DNA of 64,000 bases from Herpetosiphonaceae bacterium (GCA_026003835.1 BPHZ01000003.1:1-64000), one strand, 5' to 3'; positions 10,340-19,575 are shown, counted from the stretch's first letter. The notes: generated from the letters alone by a model not told the origin. Numbers and translations: made by a program.

Positions 10340-12499
10340 GTGACAGCACAAGCGAATCGGAATTGGTGCAATACGGTGCAACCTGAGACCCGAACAATTC
10401 AGAGCCGCTCCTGGCTGATACTCCTGGCGCTGATCACCCTCGCCGGCCTTGGGCTACGGCTGCTGGCCTGGCACTGGCATGAGTTCTACCCGCTTGGCGG
10501 CGACGAGCGCGAGTATCTGGAGCAGGCGCTGGCGCTGCTGCGCGGCGAGGGCTACCACGAGCTGAAGTTTATGCGGCCGCCGCTCTACGCGGTGTTCCTG
10601 GCCGCCGGAGTCTGGCTGGTTGACGGCAGCACCCAGGGGTTGCGCCTGATCCAGGCAGTGCTAAGCGCGGCGACCATTCCGCTGATCTATGGGTTGACCT
10701 GGGAGCTGCTGCGCGGCAGCGGCGTGGGCGTGGCGCGTGGCGCTGCATTGGCCGCGGCGCTGCTGGCGGCGCTCTCCTACACCCTCGCGCTCAATGCGAC
10801 GGAGCTGCTGACCGAAACCAGCTTTCTCTTCGGTCTAACGCTGGTCTTCTGGCTGCTGCTGCTGGCGGCGCGGCGGCGCTCGGCTCGGATCGCCTTTGCC
10901 GCGGGCCTGGCGCTTGGGGTCCTGTGCCTGCTCCGCTCCGTAGCGCTGCCGCTGCTGGCGCTTGGAGCCGGCTGGCTGTGGCTCCAGCGCCGCCAGATCG
11001 TCGATCCAGCTCCAGGGCTTGCGCAGAACACCGGCACGAGCAATCGCCACATGGCGCTGCTCTTCATAGCCGGAGCGTTGCTGTGCATCCTGCCCTGGAC
11101 GGCGCGCAACGTGGCCAGATACGATAGCTTTATCCTCATCGACACAACCGGCCAGGAGAATCTATGGCTCGACAACGACCCCGCCGGCCGTGAGGCGGTC
11201 AAGCGGCAGCTCTACGCTATGGGCGAGGACAGGGGTGGGCGCGCGCGGCTGGCAACCAGGATGGGGCTCCGGGCCATTGCTGCGGATCCCGCCCGGTTTG
11301 CGGCGAAGAGTTGGCGGGAGCTGCAGGCCTTCTTCGCCCTTGAACAGGTCGACGACATGCGCGCCCGGCCGGCGATCTGGGTGCGGCCCGCCGAGGTATG
11401 GTTGCGTTTGCTGTTTGGCGATGGAGTCTGGCTGGTCGTTCTAACCGCCGGCCTGGCGGGTCTGGCGTTTGGCCCATGGCGAGGGATGCGGGCCGTCCTG
11501 GGGTTGTGGATCGCCTACGTCATCCTCACAGCGGCGATCTATCATGTTGAGCTGCGCTACAGGCTGCCGCTCTACCCTGCGCTGCTGCCTGCGGCGGGAT
11601 GGGCCATCAGCAATTTCAACGTTCAAGGCTTAAGGTTCAGATGGGCTCAATGGCGAGCGGCGCTGGCGGCGGCGCTTGTAGCCGCAGCAGTGGCGCTGAC
11701 ACTGCTCCACGCTCCCTACCCATCGCTCGCCTGGCAACTTGGACGCAAGCACTTGCACCTGGCGCGAGCCGACGCTGCCCTCGCCGCTGGCGATCCGGCA
11801 TCGGCGCATAACGAGGCTCTGGCGGCGCTCCAGCTGGATGAGCGCTCGGCGCTGGCGCGGGTAGCGCTGGCGCGGGCGGCGCTCCAACAGGGCCGCGAAG
11901 CGGAGGCCGAGCGGCAGCTGCGTCAGGCGATCGATGCGCTGCCGGCTCATCCGTACGCTCATCTGCTGCTTGGCGATCTGCTGCGACGGCGCGGCGATGA
12001 AGAGGCTGCTCGCCGCGAGCTGGCCTACGAGACCGCCGCGCTGGAGGATCTGCAGCGCTGGGCATGGCAGCGTTTCGTCACAGCGCCACCGTCCGAGCTT
12101 GACATAGGCGGCGGTTTGGACCTTGGCTGGCTGACTGGCTTCCATCCTGCCGAAGATGGGGCGCGCTGGACAACCGGACGGGCGCTATTGCGGTTGGGCG
12201 CGCCCGCCGGCCGGCGCAGCTTAATCCTGCGGCTGCGCAGCCCCCGGCCGGCGGGCGCGCCTGAGGCGCGGGTCAGCGTGCTCGTCGACGGCCGCGAGCA
12301 AGCACAGGTTATAGCCGGGCCGGAGTGGCACGATCTGGAGGTGCCGCTGCCTGCCGGCGCCGGCGGTGAGCTATTAGTTGAGATACGCTCCAGCGTCTTC
12401 CGTCCACACGACTACGACCGCGCCAGCCCCGATGGCAGGCGTCTGGGCGTCGAGCTGGATGAGGTACGTGTGGTATCGCTGAATTGGGGTGAGAAGTGA
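10340..12499 (+). CDS. GT39-like membrane glycosyltransferase with TPR repeats and shared C-terminal module
   Basis: About 720 residues. The start is uncertain: GTG 10340 and GTG 10376 both precede the first helix (SWLILLALITLAGLGLRLLA), and neither has a good ribosome site. The first loop has GGDEREYLEQALALLRGEG and MRPPLYAVFLAAG, the acidic pair plus R-P-P-L-Y signature shared with the neighbouring paralogue. Residues around 480-600 hold TPR-like helices (DAALAAGDPASAHNEALAAL; REAEAERQLRQAIDALPAHP). The C-terminal module begins WAWQRFVTAPPSELDIGGGL, continues DLGWLTGFHPAEDG and ends SPDGRRLGVELDEVRVV. It lies 28 bases or more after its upstream paralogue and overlaps the next gene, so it is part of one operon. 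Confidence 0.78.
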   Translation: MTAQANRNWCNTVQPETRTIQSRSWLILLALITLAGLGLRLLAWHWHEFYPLGGDEREYLEQALALLRGEGYHELKFMRPPLYAVFLAAGVWLVDGSTQGLRLIQAVLSAATIPLIYGLTWELLRGSGVGVARGAALAAALLAALSYTLALNATELLTETSFLFGLTLVFWLLLLAARRRSARIAFAAGLALGVLCLLRSVALPLLALGAGWLWLQRRQIVDPAPGLAQNTGTSNRHMALLFIAGALLCILPWTARNVARYDSFILIDTTGQENLWLDNDPAGREAVKRQLYAMGEDRGGRARLATRMGLRAIAADPARFAAKSWRELQAFFALEQVDDMRARPAIWVRPAEVWLRLLFGDGVWLVVLTAGLAGLAFGPWRGMRAVLGLWIAYVILTAAIYHVELRYRLPLYPALLPAAGWAISNFNVQGLRFRWAQWRAALAAALVAAAVALTLLHAPYPSLAWQLGRKHLHLARADAALAAGDPASAHNEALAALQLDERSALARVALARAALQQGREAEAERQLRQAIDALPAHPYAHLLLGDLLRRRGDEEAARRELAYETAALEDLQRWAWQRFVTAPPSELDIGGGLDLGWLTGFHPAEDGARWTTGRALLRLGAPAGRRSLILRLRSPRPAGAPEARVSVLVDGREQAQVIAGPEWHDLEVPLPAGAGGELLVEIRSSVFRPHDYDRASPDGRRLGVELDEVRVVSLNWGEK

Positions 12500-13971
12500 T
12501 GCAGAGGCAACCTACAGGCATCTGGGCGACCTGGAGACAGGTAGGTATCGCGCCCGCCCAGGCTACGACGCTCCTGCTCGGGCTGATCCTTGGAGCGCTG
12601 CTGCTGGCGCGCGTTGGCGGCCTTGCCGAGCGTGTGATCGCAACGACCGCCTACCCCTTCCAGTTCGACCCAACCGAAGGCATTATTCTCAGCGAGGTGC
12701 GCATGCTTGCGCAGGGCGAGAATATCTACGCCCCATTTACAGCGGAGCGCTTTATTTCTGCCCCCTATCCACCGCTGTACTATGTGCTGCTGCTGCCTCC
12801 GCTGAAGTTTGCGGCGCCTTCGTTCACCTGGGGGCGCATCGTTGCACTGCTGGCGGCGCTGTCTATCGCCGGCATCCTCTGGGCCATTGCCGCTCAAACA
12901 GCGGGTAGGCGCTGGGCGCTGATCGCCGCGGGGCTTTGGCTTGGCTCGACGCCGCTGCTGGTCTGGGCAAACCGGCTCAAGCCCGACCTGCTGGCGGTCG
13001 CCTTCTCGCTGCTTGGTCTGCTGGTGCTGATGCGCTGGCCGCGCCGGCTTGGGCTTGTGGCGCTCTGCTTCGCCCTGGCCTGGTACAGCAAGCAGTCGGC
13101 GCTGGCAGCTCCCGCCGCGGCCACGCTCTGGCTTATGCTCCAGGACTGGCGGCGCGCGCTGCGTCTGGTCCTGCTGACTGCGGCAGCTATTGGGGTTCCC
13201 TTCCTGATCCTCGATCTGCTTACCGGCCATGGCTTCTACATCCATCTCATAGGCTTCCATGCGCTGCCCTGGTCTGCCCGCCGCTGGCTTGGGCTGCTCG
13301 GCGACATGGCCGGCTACCATGCCATTCTGGCGCTGCTCAGCCTGGTGTGGCTTGGTCTTGCTCTGCGCCGCGGCCGCCGCGCGCTGCCGCTGCCGGCGGT
13401 GTATCTGCCGCTGGCTGCGCTTGGCAGCTTTTCCGGCGGCACCTTCGGTGGCTTCCATAACCATATGCTGGAATTTCTGGCTGCTCTCTGCCTCGGCGCG
13501 ACGCTGCTGCTCGGCGCTGCCCGGCTCAGTCGCGCGCCGGCGCTGCTCGCTGCGCTGGCTGCGCTTGTGCTCCAGGTGGCTCTCTCTTGGAGCACCCCCG
13601 ACTGGCTGGCCTGGGAGCTGAGCAATGTGCCTACGGCGCAGGGTAGGGCGCGTATGGAAGCTCTGGCCCGCTTCGTAGCCGATCAGCCGGGCGAGGTCTG
13701 GAGCGATAATATTGGTTTGCTGACGACGGTGGGCAAGCCGGTGCGCTTCAACGACCCGCTGATTATGGCGCAGTCGGCGATGCTGGGCTGGTGGGACGAG
13801 CGTGTTTTTGTCGAGGAGATTCGTTCCGGCGGCTTCTCTGCTATCCTCTGGCGCGGCGATGTCCATAGCGGGCCGCGGCCGAACGATCTCTCGCCGGCTG
13901 CCTACGAGGCGATACGTGAGCGCTACGAGATCACGTTCCGCGATGTCAAGCTTGTCTATACCCCCCGCTAG
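12499..13971 (+). CDS. Polytopic membrane glycosyltransferase-like protein without C-terminal module
   Basis: 490 residues, almost entirely hydrophobic, with a GT-C-like layout. A first loop (FQFDPTEGIILSEVRMLAQG) has acidic residues before YPPLYYVLLLPPLKFA, the counterpart of the PPLY helix in its neighbours. Later segments include KPDLLAVAFSLLGLLVLMRW and SKQSALAAPAAATLW. A short C-terminal soluble part follows. It lacks the TPR and beta module of the flanking paralogues, so it may act as a distinct transferase or partner subunit. ATG 12499 overlaps the previous stop (TGATG) and has GGTGAGAAG just upstream; GTG 12496 is an alternative. Substrate unknown. Confidence 0.72.
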   Translation: MQRQPTGIWATWRQVGIAPAQATTLLLGLILGALLLARVGGLAERVIATTAYPFQFDPTEGIILSEVRMLAQGENIYAPFTAERFISAPYPPLYYVLLLPPLKFAAPSFTWGRIVALLAALSIAGILWAIAAQTAGRRWALIAAGLWLGSTPLLVWANRLKPDLLAVAFSLLGLLVLMRWPRRLGLVALCFALAWYSKQSALAAPAAATLWLMLQDWRRALRLVLLTAAAIGVPFLILDLLTGHGFYIHLIGFHALPWSARRWLGLLGDMAGYHAILALLSLVWLGLALRRGRRALPLPAVYLPLAALGSFSGGTFGGFHNHMLEFLAALCLGATLLLGAARLSRAPALLAALAALVLQVALSWSTPDWLAWELSNVPTAQGRARMEALARFVADQPGEVWSDNIGLLTTVGKPVRFNDPLIMAQSAMLGWWDERVFVEEIRSGGFSAILWRGDVHSGPRPNDLSPAAYEAIRERYEITFRDVKLVYTPR

Positions 13972-16135
13972 CCGGCTTCAGCTCTGGCCTGAGCAGCGCA
14001 GAGCCCAGCTTGCGCTGCTGGCGATCCTCGCGCTGGCGCTGGCGATACGGCTTGTCCTCTGGTCGCTGCCGGAGCATCAGCCGGCCAACGATGAGGTAGA
14101 GTATCTGACCGTCGCCCGCGATCTGCTGGCGGGCCGCGGCTGGCGTTTTTACGAGGGTTATCCGTGGCTTAGGGCGCCGCTCTACCCTCTGTTTCTGGCC
14201 GGGTCGCTGGCGCTGGCCGGCGGCGATGCCCGGCTCGCTTCGCTGCCCGCTATCGCGCTGAGTGTCGCTACCGTTTATCTCCTCTTCTTGTTGGGGCAGG
14301 CGATCACCATTTTTCAGCGCTCGATCCCCGGTTTGAGGACGAGAGCCGATCTTCATTCGGACCCGGCAATCAGCCTGCGCGCCGGGCTGCTTGCCGCCCT
14401 GCTCAGCGCACTGCTTCTGACCCTGGCGACCTTCGCTAATCTGTGGATGGCCGAGACGCTGTGGAACGTCCTCTTTGCGCTGGCGCTGCTGCTGCTGCTG
14501 CGCTGGTGGGCAAGCCCGCGCCTGGCGCTCGCCGCCGCTGCCGGCGTGGTGCTCGGCCTGGCGACGCTGACCCGCTCGCTGCCAATGCTGTTTACTCCCG
14601 CTATCGTGCTCTGGATGCTTGTGCGCTTCAGGTTTCAGGGCGCAAGCTCGACGCCGGAGATCGAGGGATCGAGAGCCGAGTCTCGCGGCGCGAAACTGCC
14701 GATCCATGCGGCGCTGTTTGCTGTTTGCTTTGTCCTGACCCTATCGCCCTGGACGCTACGCAACTGGTTGGCCTACAGCGCCTTCATCCCGGTTGAGACG
14801 GGCCTGGCCTACAATATGTGGGCGTTCAACGAGCCGCGCGAAGAGCTTGAGACGATCCAGGCGATCCTCTCGGCAATTCCCAATCCTGGCGAGCGAGCGG
14901 AGTATGCGCAGCGTCGCGGGATCGAGCGTCTGGGCGAAGATCCAGCGATTCTGCTGCGTAAAATCCGGCCGAACCTGACGGCGCTCTTTCGTGTGAAGCC
15001 GATTGAGGATCGCTTTCTGCGCGCGAATTATTACAGCGATGTGAGCCTTCCCTACTTCGTCGCCGCGCTGCTGGCCGACGATCTGCTCTACCTGCTGATC
15101 TTGCTGTCGGCAGTCTGGGGCCTTGCGACGATGCGCTTCGACGGGCGGGTGCTGCTGGTGCTGCTCTGGCTGCTGTACGTGATGGCGACGCTGGCGCTGA
15201 CGCATGGCGAGGGCCGCTATCGCCACTTCCTCTACCCGGCGCTGATCCCCTACGCCGGGGCGGCATTTGCCGGCGCCGGTCGGGGGGTGTGTCTGCGGCG
15301 GCGCGGCCTGGCGCTGGCCTGCGCAGCCATGCTGGCGCTGGTTGTCTTTACCAGCTATCCCTGGGCCTGGGTAGGGGCGAACCTGGAGCGGGGCTGGTGG
15401 CAGGCGGTCGCTGACTGGCGCCTGTGGCGAGGTGATGCCGAAGGGGCGTTGCGGGCCGAGCTACGCGCTGTTGAGGTAGGCGAGGGCAGCAGCGATTCGT
15501 GGATCAGGTTTGGGCTGGCAAATGAGCGGCTGGGGCATGCTGAGCAGGCGCTGCGGGCCTATCGGGCAGCTCTTACGCTTCACTCCGACTACTACCCTGC
15601 GAGTGTGCGGCTGGGCGCGCTGCTGCGCAGGCTTGGCCGCGATGACGAGGCCCGCGAGGCGTTCAGGGGACAGTGGGTCGCTCCTGAGACCATCACTGCT
15701 TGGGCCTGGGAGCGCCTGCGCGAGCCGGCGCCGGAGCGGCTCGATGTGGGCGATGTACTCGATACGGGCTTTGTCTCAGGGGTGTACGCGCCCGAAATGT
15801 ATGATGGTGTTTCCGTCCGCTGGACTGACGGCAGCGCTGCCCTTCGTCTGGCCGGTGGGCCGCCCCGCCTGCTGGCGCTGCGTATCGCTGCTCCGCGGCC
15901 GCCTGAGGCGCCCCCCGCGCACGTTGAGCTATGCCTTGCGCCGCGCCGCTGCTTGCAGTTGCCGGGCGCGGCCTCCTGGCGCACCTACTGGCTGGCTCTG
16001 CCCGCCCACGCTGGCGACTGGACGCTGCTGCTGCGGAGTACAACCTTTAGCCCCGCCGCTGTCAATGGCCGGTCAGATGATACGCGCCAGCTGGGGGTTC
16101 TGGTCGATAGGGCGGTGGCGCTTCCCCTGCGCTAG
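13943..16135 (+). CDS. GT39-like membrane glycosyltransferase with TPR repeat and shared C-terminal module
   Basis: 730 residues from ATG 13943 (MSSLSIPPASRLQLW), overlapping the previous gene by 29 bases. The frame is open further upstream, but only as a shadow of the preceding gene. The first loop has NDEVEYLTVARDLLAGRGW and LRAPLYPLFLAGSLALAGG. About residues 525-575 form a clear TPR (RLGHAEQALRAYRAALTLH; LLRRLGRDDEAREAF). The C-terminal module begins TAWAWERLREPAPERLDVGD, continues TGFVSGVYAPEMYDG and ends RQLGVLVDRAVALPLR. It is the last gene of the glycan operon; the convergent DUF2231 gene ends ten bases beyond it. Acceptor and sugar donor are unknown. Confidence 0.78.
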   Translation: MSSLSIPPASRLQLWPEQRRAQLALLAILALALAIRLVLWSLPEHQPANDEVEYLTVARDLLAGRGWRFYEGYPWLRAPLYPLFLAGSLALAGGDARLASLPAIALSVATVYLLFLLGQAITIFQRSIPGLRTRADLHSDPAISLRAGLLAALLSALLLTLATFANLWMAETLWNVLFALALLLLLRWWASPRLALAAAAGVVLGLATLTRSLPMLFTPAIVLWMLVRFRFQGASSTPEIEGSRAESRGAKLPIHAALFAVCFVLTLSPWTLRNWLAYSAFIPVETGLAYNMWAFNEPREELETIQAILSAIPNPGERAEYAQRRGIERLGEDPAILLRKIRPNLTALFRVKPIEDRFLRANYYSDVSLPYFVAALLADDLLYLLILLSAVWGLATMRFDGRVLLVLLWLLYVMATLALTHGEGRYRHFLYPALIPYAGAAFAGAGRGVCLRRRGLALACAAMLALVVFTSYPWAWVGANLERGWWQAVADWRLWRGDAEGALRAELRAVEVGEGSSDSWIRFGLANERLGHAEQALRAYRAALTLHSDYYPASVRLGALLRRLGRDDEAREAFRGQWVAPETITAWAWERLREPAPERLDVGDVLDTGFVSGVYAPEMYDGVSVRWTDGSAALRLAGGPPRLLALRIAAPRPPEAPPAHVELCLAPRRCLQLPGAASWRTYWLALPAHAGDWTLLLRSTTFSPAAVNGRSDDTRQLGVLVDRAVALPLR

Positions 16136-16144
16136 CTTGCAGCG

Positions 16145-16605
16145 CTACCTTGCAAAGTTCAGGCTGTAGACCAGGTGGCCGCCGATGAGTCCGGTGGCGA
16201 TAACCAGCGCGCTGCCTAGCAGATGCAGGCGCAGCCGGGTGGTTCTATCGAGCTGCCGCCTGAAACTCAGGCGTCCATAGACGAAGAGGATGCCCAGGCT
16301 GGCGGCGACGTGGGCGTTGACCCCAGCCGAGCGCCTCCTGCACTCGCCCAAGCTGCCGCGCCAGGTCGATTGTTCCAGTGCCGAGGGGTGATCAGCGCCG
16401 CCCACCAGCCGATGCGCAGGAGCAGCTGCACGATCTGCTGCCCGCCGTCCCCCCGGCGCAGGGCCAGCAGCTCTAACGCAGAGGCCGTCAGCAGCAGGGC
16501 GATTGGAAAATGTGCTGTGAAAGGGTGGAGCGGGTAGCCCATAGGTGTGTACGCCTCGCACGTTCTTGGATCTTCGCCCGGCCGGTGTGCCACCTCGGCA
16601 TCCAT
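16145..16605 (-). pseudogene. DUF2231-type membrane protein, two apparent +1 frameshifts
   Basis: Begins at ATG 16605 after a good GGAGGAAG site. It contains the family hallmark YPLHPFTAHFPIALLLTASA and further helices to VIATGLIGGHLVYS at the C-terminus. The frame breaks twice: dropping one G from GGGG at 16385-16388 restores LGTGTIDLARQLGRVQEALG, and dropping one C from CCCC at 16321-16324 restores VNAHVAASLGILFVYGRLSF. Without these two extra bases the protein is about 153 residues with four helices, the usual size. Family function is unknown; some members accompany haem or redox membrane proteins. It is divergent from glcD. Confidence 0.65.
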
Positions 16606-16628
16606 CTTGACTTCCTCCGGGATCTATG

Positions 16629-16646
16629 GTGCTATAATGATAGCAC
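16629..16646 (+). promoter_or_regulatory. Palindromic operator over the -10 of the glc operon
   Basis: GTGCTAT-AATG-ATAGCAC is a perfect 7-bp inverted repeat. TATAAT (16633-16638) lies inside it. A TTGACT at 16607-16612 is 20 bp upstream, longer than ideal, so an activator or another -35 may be involved. It lies 84 bases before the glcD start. The geometry suits a GntR- or LysR-type repressor of a 2-hydroxyacid oxidase operon; no such regulator gene is in the window. Confidence 0.5.
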
Positions 16647-16729
16647 ACTCCTCTTTTCACCCCACCAGATTGTGGTATCGACGTTGAGTTTGTCGCTCGT
16701 CGTTGATAAACCTCTTGGAAGGAAGGCTC

Positions 16730-18178
16730 ATGGACGTGCGGATCATCGAAGCGTTTCGAGCGGTCGTCGGCGACGATGGTGTGATCGTCGAGCGCGAGCA
16801 GCTGCGGACCTACGAGTGCGATGGCCTGACGAATTTCCGTGTGATGCCGGCGGCAGTGGTGCTGCCCTCCAGCGGTGAGCAGGTCCAGGCGATTGTGCGT
16901 ATCTGCCATCGCGCGGGCATCCCATTTGTAGCTCGCGGTTCCGGTACTGGTCTTAGTGGAGGCGCGCTGCCCGTCGAGGGTGGCGTTGTTATCGGTCTGG
17001 CACGTCTCAATCGCATCCTTGAGGTGGATATTCCAAATGCCCGTGTCGTCGTTGAGCCGGGTGTCATCAATGCTCAGGTCACGCAGCGTGTGGCGCCCTA
17101 CGGCTACTTCTACGCTCCCGATCCGTCATCCCAGTCTGTCTGTACCATCGGCGGCAATGTCGCCGAGAACTCCGGCGGCGCCCACTGCCTCAAGTACGGC
17201 TTTACCGCCAATCACGTACTGGGTCTGGAGGTTGTCCTCCCCGATGGTACGCTGATGCAGCTTGGCTCTAAAAGCCTCGACCGGCCCGGCTACGATCTGA
17301 CCGGCGTCTTTGTTGGCTCCGAGGGCACACTGGGTATTGCTACAAAGGTGATCCTGCGCATCGTCAAGCGCCCGCAGATCGTCCAGACCCTGCTGGCGGC
17401 CTTTAACTCGACTGATGATGCCGGCGCTGCTGTGAGCGAGATTATTGCCGCAGGTATCCTGCCAGCCGCTATCGAGATGATGGATCGCCTGAGCCGTGAC
17501 GCCGCCGAGGCAGCCGTCAAGGCCGGCTACCCTGACGCCGATGGGCTGCTGCTGGTCGAGCTGGATGGCCCTGTCGAGGAGGTGGAGTTGCTGATGGAGC
17601 AGGTCAGCGCGATCTGTACCTCCTGCGGCGCGTGGGAGATCCGCCTGGCGCAGACTGAGGAGGAGCGCGCGGTGATCTGGAAGGGCCGTAAGGCCGCCTT
17701 CGCCGCAATGGGCCGTATCTCGCCGAACTATATCGTGCAAGATGGCGTTATCCCGCGAACGGCCCTGCCCCGTGTGCTGCGTGAGATCGAGCGGATGAGC
17801 GCGGCGGCGGGTCTGCGGGTGGCGAATGTCTTCCACGCCGGCGACGGCAACCTGCATCCGTTGGTCCTCTACGATCAGCGCGTGCCGGGCCAGGAGCAGG
17901 CCGCTGAGAAGCTGGCCTTCGATATTATCAGGCTTTGTGTGGAGGCGGGCGGATCGATCACCGGCGAGCACGGTGTGGGCCAGGAGAAGAAGAAGTATAT
18001 GTCGGCAATGTTCGCCGAGCCTGATCTGGAGACGATGCAGCTGGTGCGCTGCGCCTTCGACCCTGCCCGGCTGGCGAATCCAACCAAGGTCTTTCCTCGT
18101 CCGCGCCTGTGCGCTGAGCGGAGCGGTCCGTACCAGCCGCATCCGCTGGAGGTCGCCGGTATTGCCGAGCTGTTCTAG
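16730..18178 (+). CDS. glcD: Glycolate/D-lactate oxidase, FAD subunit GlcD
   Basis: 482 residues. An FAD-linked dehydrogenase that oxidises glycolate or D-lactate to the 2-oxoacid at the membrane and passes electrons through GlcF to the quinone pool. The PCMH-type FAD domain shows VARGSGTGLSGGALP and IGGNVAENSGGAHCLKYG. The C-terminal cap domain has FHAGDGNLHPLVLYD and the flavin-proximal GSITGEHGVGQEKKKYM. ATG 16730 follows GGAAGGAAGG, so it is preferred over a TTG at 16703. First gene of a glcDEF operon. The motifs cannot decide between glycolate and D-lactate; the three-subunit arrangement with separate E and F genes favours glycolate oxidase. Confidence 0.9.
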   Translation: MDVRIIEAFRAVVGDDGVIVEREQLRTYECDGLTNFRVMPAAVVLPSSGEQVQAIVRICHRAGIPFVARGSGTGLSGGALPVEGGVVIGLARLNRILEVDIPNARVVVEPGVINAQVTQRVAPYGYFYAPDPSSQSVCTIGGNVAENSGGAHCLKYGFTANHVLGLEVVLPDGTLMQLGSKSLDRPGYDLTGVFVGSEGTLGIATKVILRIVKRPQIVQTLLAAFNSTDDAGAAVSEIIAAGILPAAIEMMDRLSRDAAEAAVKAGYPDADGLLLVELDGPVEEVELLMEQVSAICTSCGAWEIRLAQTEEERAVIWKGRKAAFAAMGRISPNYIVQDGVIPRTALPRVLREIERMSAAAGLRVANVFHAGDGNLHPLVLYDQRVPGQEQAAEKLAFDIIRLCVEAGGSITGEHGVGQEKKKYMSAMFAEPDLETMQLVRCAFDPARLANPTKVFPRPRLCAERSGPYQPHPLEVAGIAELF

Positions 18179-18207
18179 TGGTCAACCTCATTGATATTGA
18201 TGAAGAA

Positions 18208-18272
18208 GGGGAGCCGGAGGGGCTAAACGCCTCTCCGAACCGCTCCATTACGACGGATGTGGTGGACGACTA
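18208..18272 (+). repeat. Dispersed intergenic hairpin repeat, copy 1
   Basis: A roughly 65-base unit: GGGGAGCCGGAGGGGC, a short spacer, GCCTCTCCGAACC, CTCCATTACGACGG and ATGTGGTG. Its two G/C-rich halves pair into a hairpin. Related copies lie at 56853-56912 (same strand) and 26664-26721 (opposite strand). This copy sits in the 128-base gap between glcD and glcE, so it would be transcribed within the operon. Confidence 0.6.
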
Positions 18273-18306
18273 GTTCGCCGCCAGGCACAGATATCTTTAG
18301 AGAAGA

Positions 18307-19575
18307 ATGCTGATGAATCCTCAACCGCGTGTCATAGCCAACGAGCTTCAATCGATCGTCGGGGCGGAGCATGTGCGCGAGGCTGAGCCGCCCTATCCGC
18401 CGGGTGTTGTGATGCCGCTGCTGCTGGTTGAGCCCGGCAGCGCCGAGGAGCTGGCCCTCGTCCTCAGAGCTGCCCGCGATGCGCAGGTCGCCGTTCTGCC
18501 TCGTGGAGGCGGCACCAAGCTGGAGTGGGGAAATGCCCCGCGCAGCGCGGCGCTGGTGCTTTCGACCCGCCGCCTGGATCGGGTGATCGACCATGCCTGG
18601 GCGGATATGACCGCTACTGTTGAGGCCGGTTGCACTGTGGCTCGCTTGCAGGAGACGCTGGCGCAGCATGGGCAGCGACTGGCCCTCGATCCGCTCTGGC
18701 CGGAGCGCGCGACGATCGGCGGCATCCTGGCGACCAACGATAGCGGCACGCTGCGGGTGCGCTTCGGCGCGCTGCGTGACCTGATCCTTGGGGTGATGGT
18801 TGCCCTGCCTGATGGTACCCTCGCCAAAAGCGGCGGTCGGGTGGTCAAGAACGTGGCCGGCTATGACCTGCCCAAGCTCTTCACCGGCTCGCTCGGCACC
18901 CTGGGCGTGATCATCCAGGCGACGTTCAGACTCTACCCTCTGCCGCGCGAGACGCACAGCCTCAGTTTCTCCCTTGAGGATGTTGCGGCGGCGAATCGAT
19001 TGATGCTTGCTGTTCTGGATTCACCGCTGGCGCCTACCGGGCTCCAGCTCCGTGTTGCCGGCGAGAGCAGCCCGCAGCTCGATGTGCGCTTCGAGGGCGT
19101 GGCCGCTGCTGCCCAGATGCGCCGCCTCCTGGCGCTGGCCGGCGACGCAGAGCACACAGAGGCCGCCCTAGAGGTCTGGGCGCTGCGTGAGAGTTTGTGG
19201 CAGGGTCAGGAGCCGGGGCTTGTCTGTAAGTTCAGCGTTCTGCCCGCCGATCTTGCCGCTGTGTGCGAGGAGATTCGGCGTGTGGCCGGGCGGCTCCGGC
19301 TTCGCTGGAGCGTGATCGCCCAGGCGGTTGGCGTCGGCTTGCTGCGCCTGGAGGGGCCAAACCAGGAGGCACTGGCTGCTGCTCTCGGCGTGCTGCGCGC
19401 TGAGTTTGAGGCGCGCGCTGGATCGCTGGTCCTGTTGCACACCCCCCCCGATTTCCATGGTCGCATTGATGTATGGGGCGATCCGGGCGATGCGCTGCCG
19501 CTGATGCGACGGGTCAAAGAGCAGTTCGACCCGGCCGGTATTCTGAATCCCGGCCGATTCGTTGGGGGATTGTAG
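18307..19575 (+). CDS. glcE: Glycolate oxidase FAD-binding subunit GlcE
   Basis: 422 residues. The second flavoprotein of the GlcDEF complex. Its N-terminal PCMH domain shows PRGGGTKLEWGNAPRSA and the substrate-side ERATIGGILATNDSGTLR, followed by GGRVVKNVAGYDLPKLFTGS. The C-terminal half is shorter and more diverged than in GlcD, as is usual for GlcE. It ends with a typical IDVWGDPGDALPLMRRVKEQ and FDPAGILNPGRFVGGL. ATG 18307 and ATG 18313 are both possible starts (AGAGAAGAATG context). It is separated from glcD by a repeat-containing gap, and its TAG overlaps the glcF GTG by one base, which suggests coupling of E and F. Confidence 0.87.
   Translation: MLMNPQPRVIANELQSIVGAEHVREAEPPYPPGVVMPLLLVEPGSAEELALVLRAARDAQVAVLPRGGGTKLEWGNAPRSAALVLSTRRLDRVIDHAWADMTATVEAGCTVARLQETLAQHGQRLALDPLWPERATIGGILATNDSGTLRVRFGALRDLILGVMVALPDGTLAKSGGRVVKNVAGYDLPKLFTGSLGTLGVIIQATFRLYPLPRETHSLSFSLEDVAAANRLMLAVLDSPLAPTGLQLRVAGESSPQLDVRFEGVAAAAQMRRLLALAGDAEHTEAALEVWALRESLWQGQEPGLVCKFSVLPADLAAVCEEIRRVAGRLRLRWSVIAQAVGVGLLRLEGPNQEALAAALGVLRAEFEARAGSLVLLHTPPDFHGRIDVWGDPGDALPLMRRVKEQFDPAGILNPGRFVGGL

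Noticed and set aside
12412..13866. 484-residue - strand open frame opposite the glycosyltransferase
   Set aside because: Its composition (Arg/Gln/Ala, low complexity) is that of an antisense shadow. The + strand frame has membrane helices and conserved motifs.
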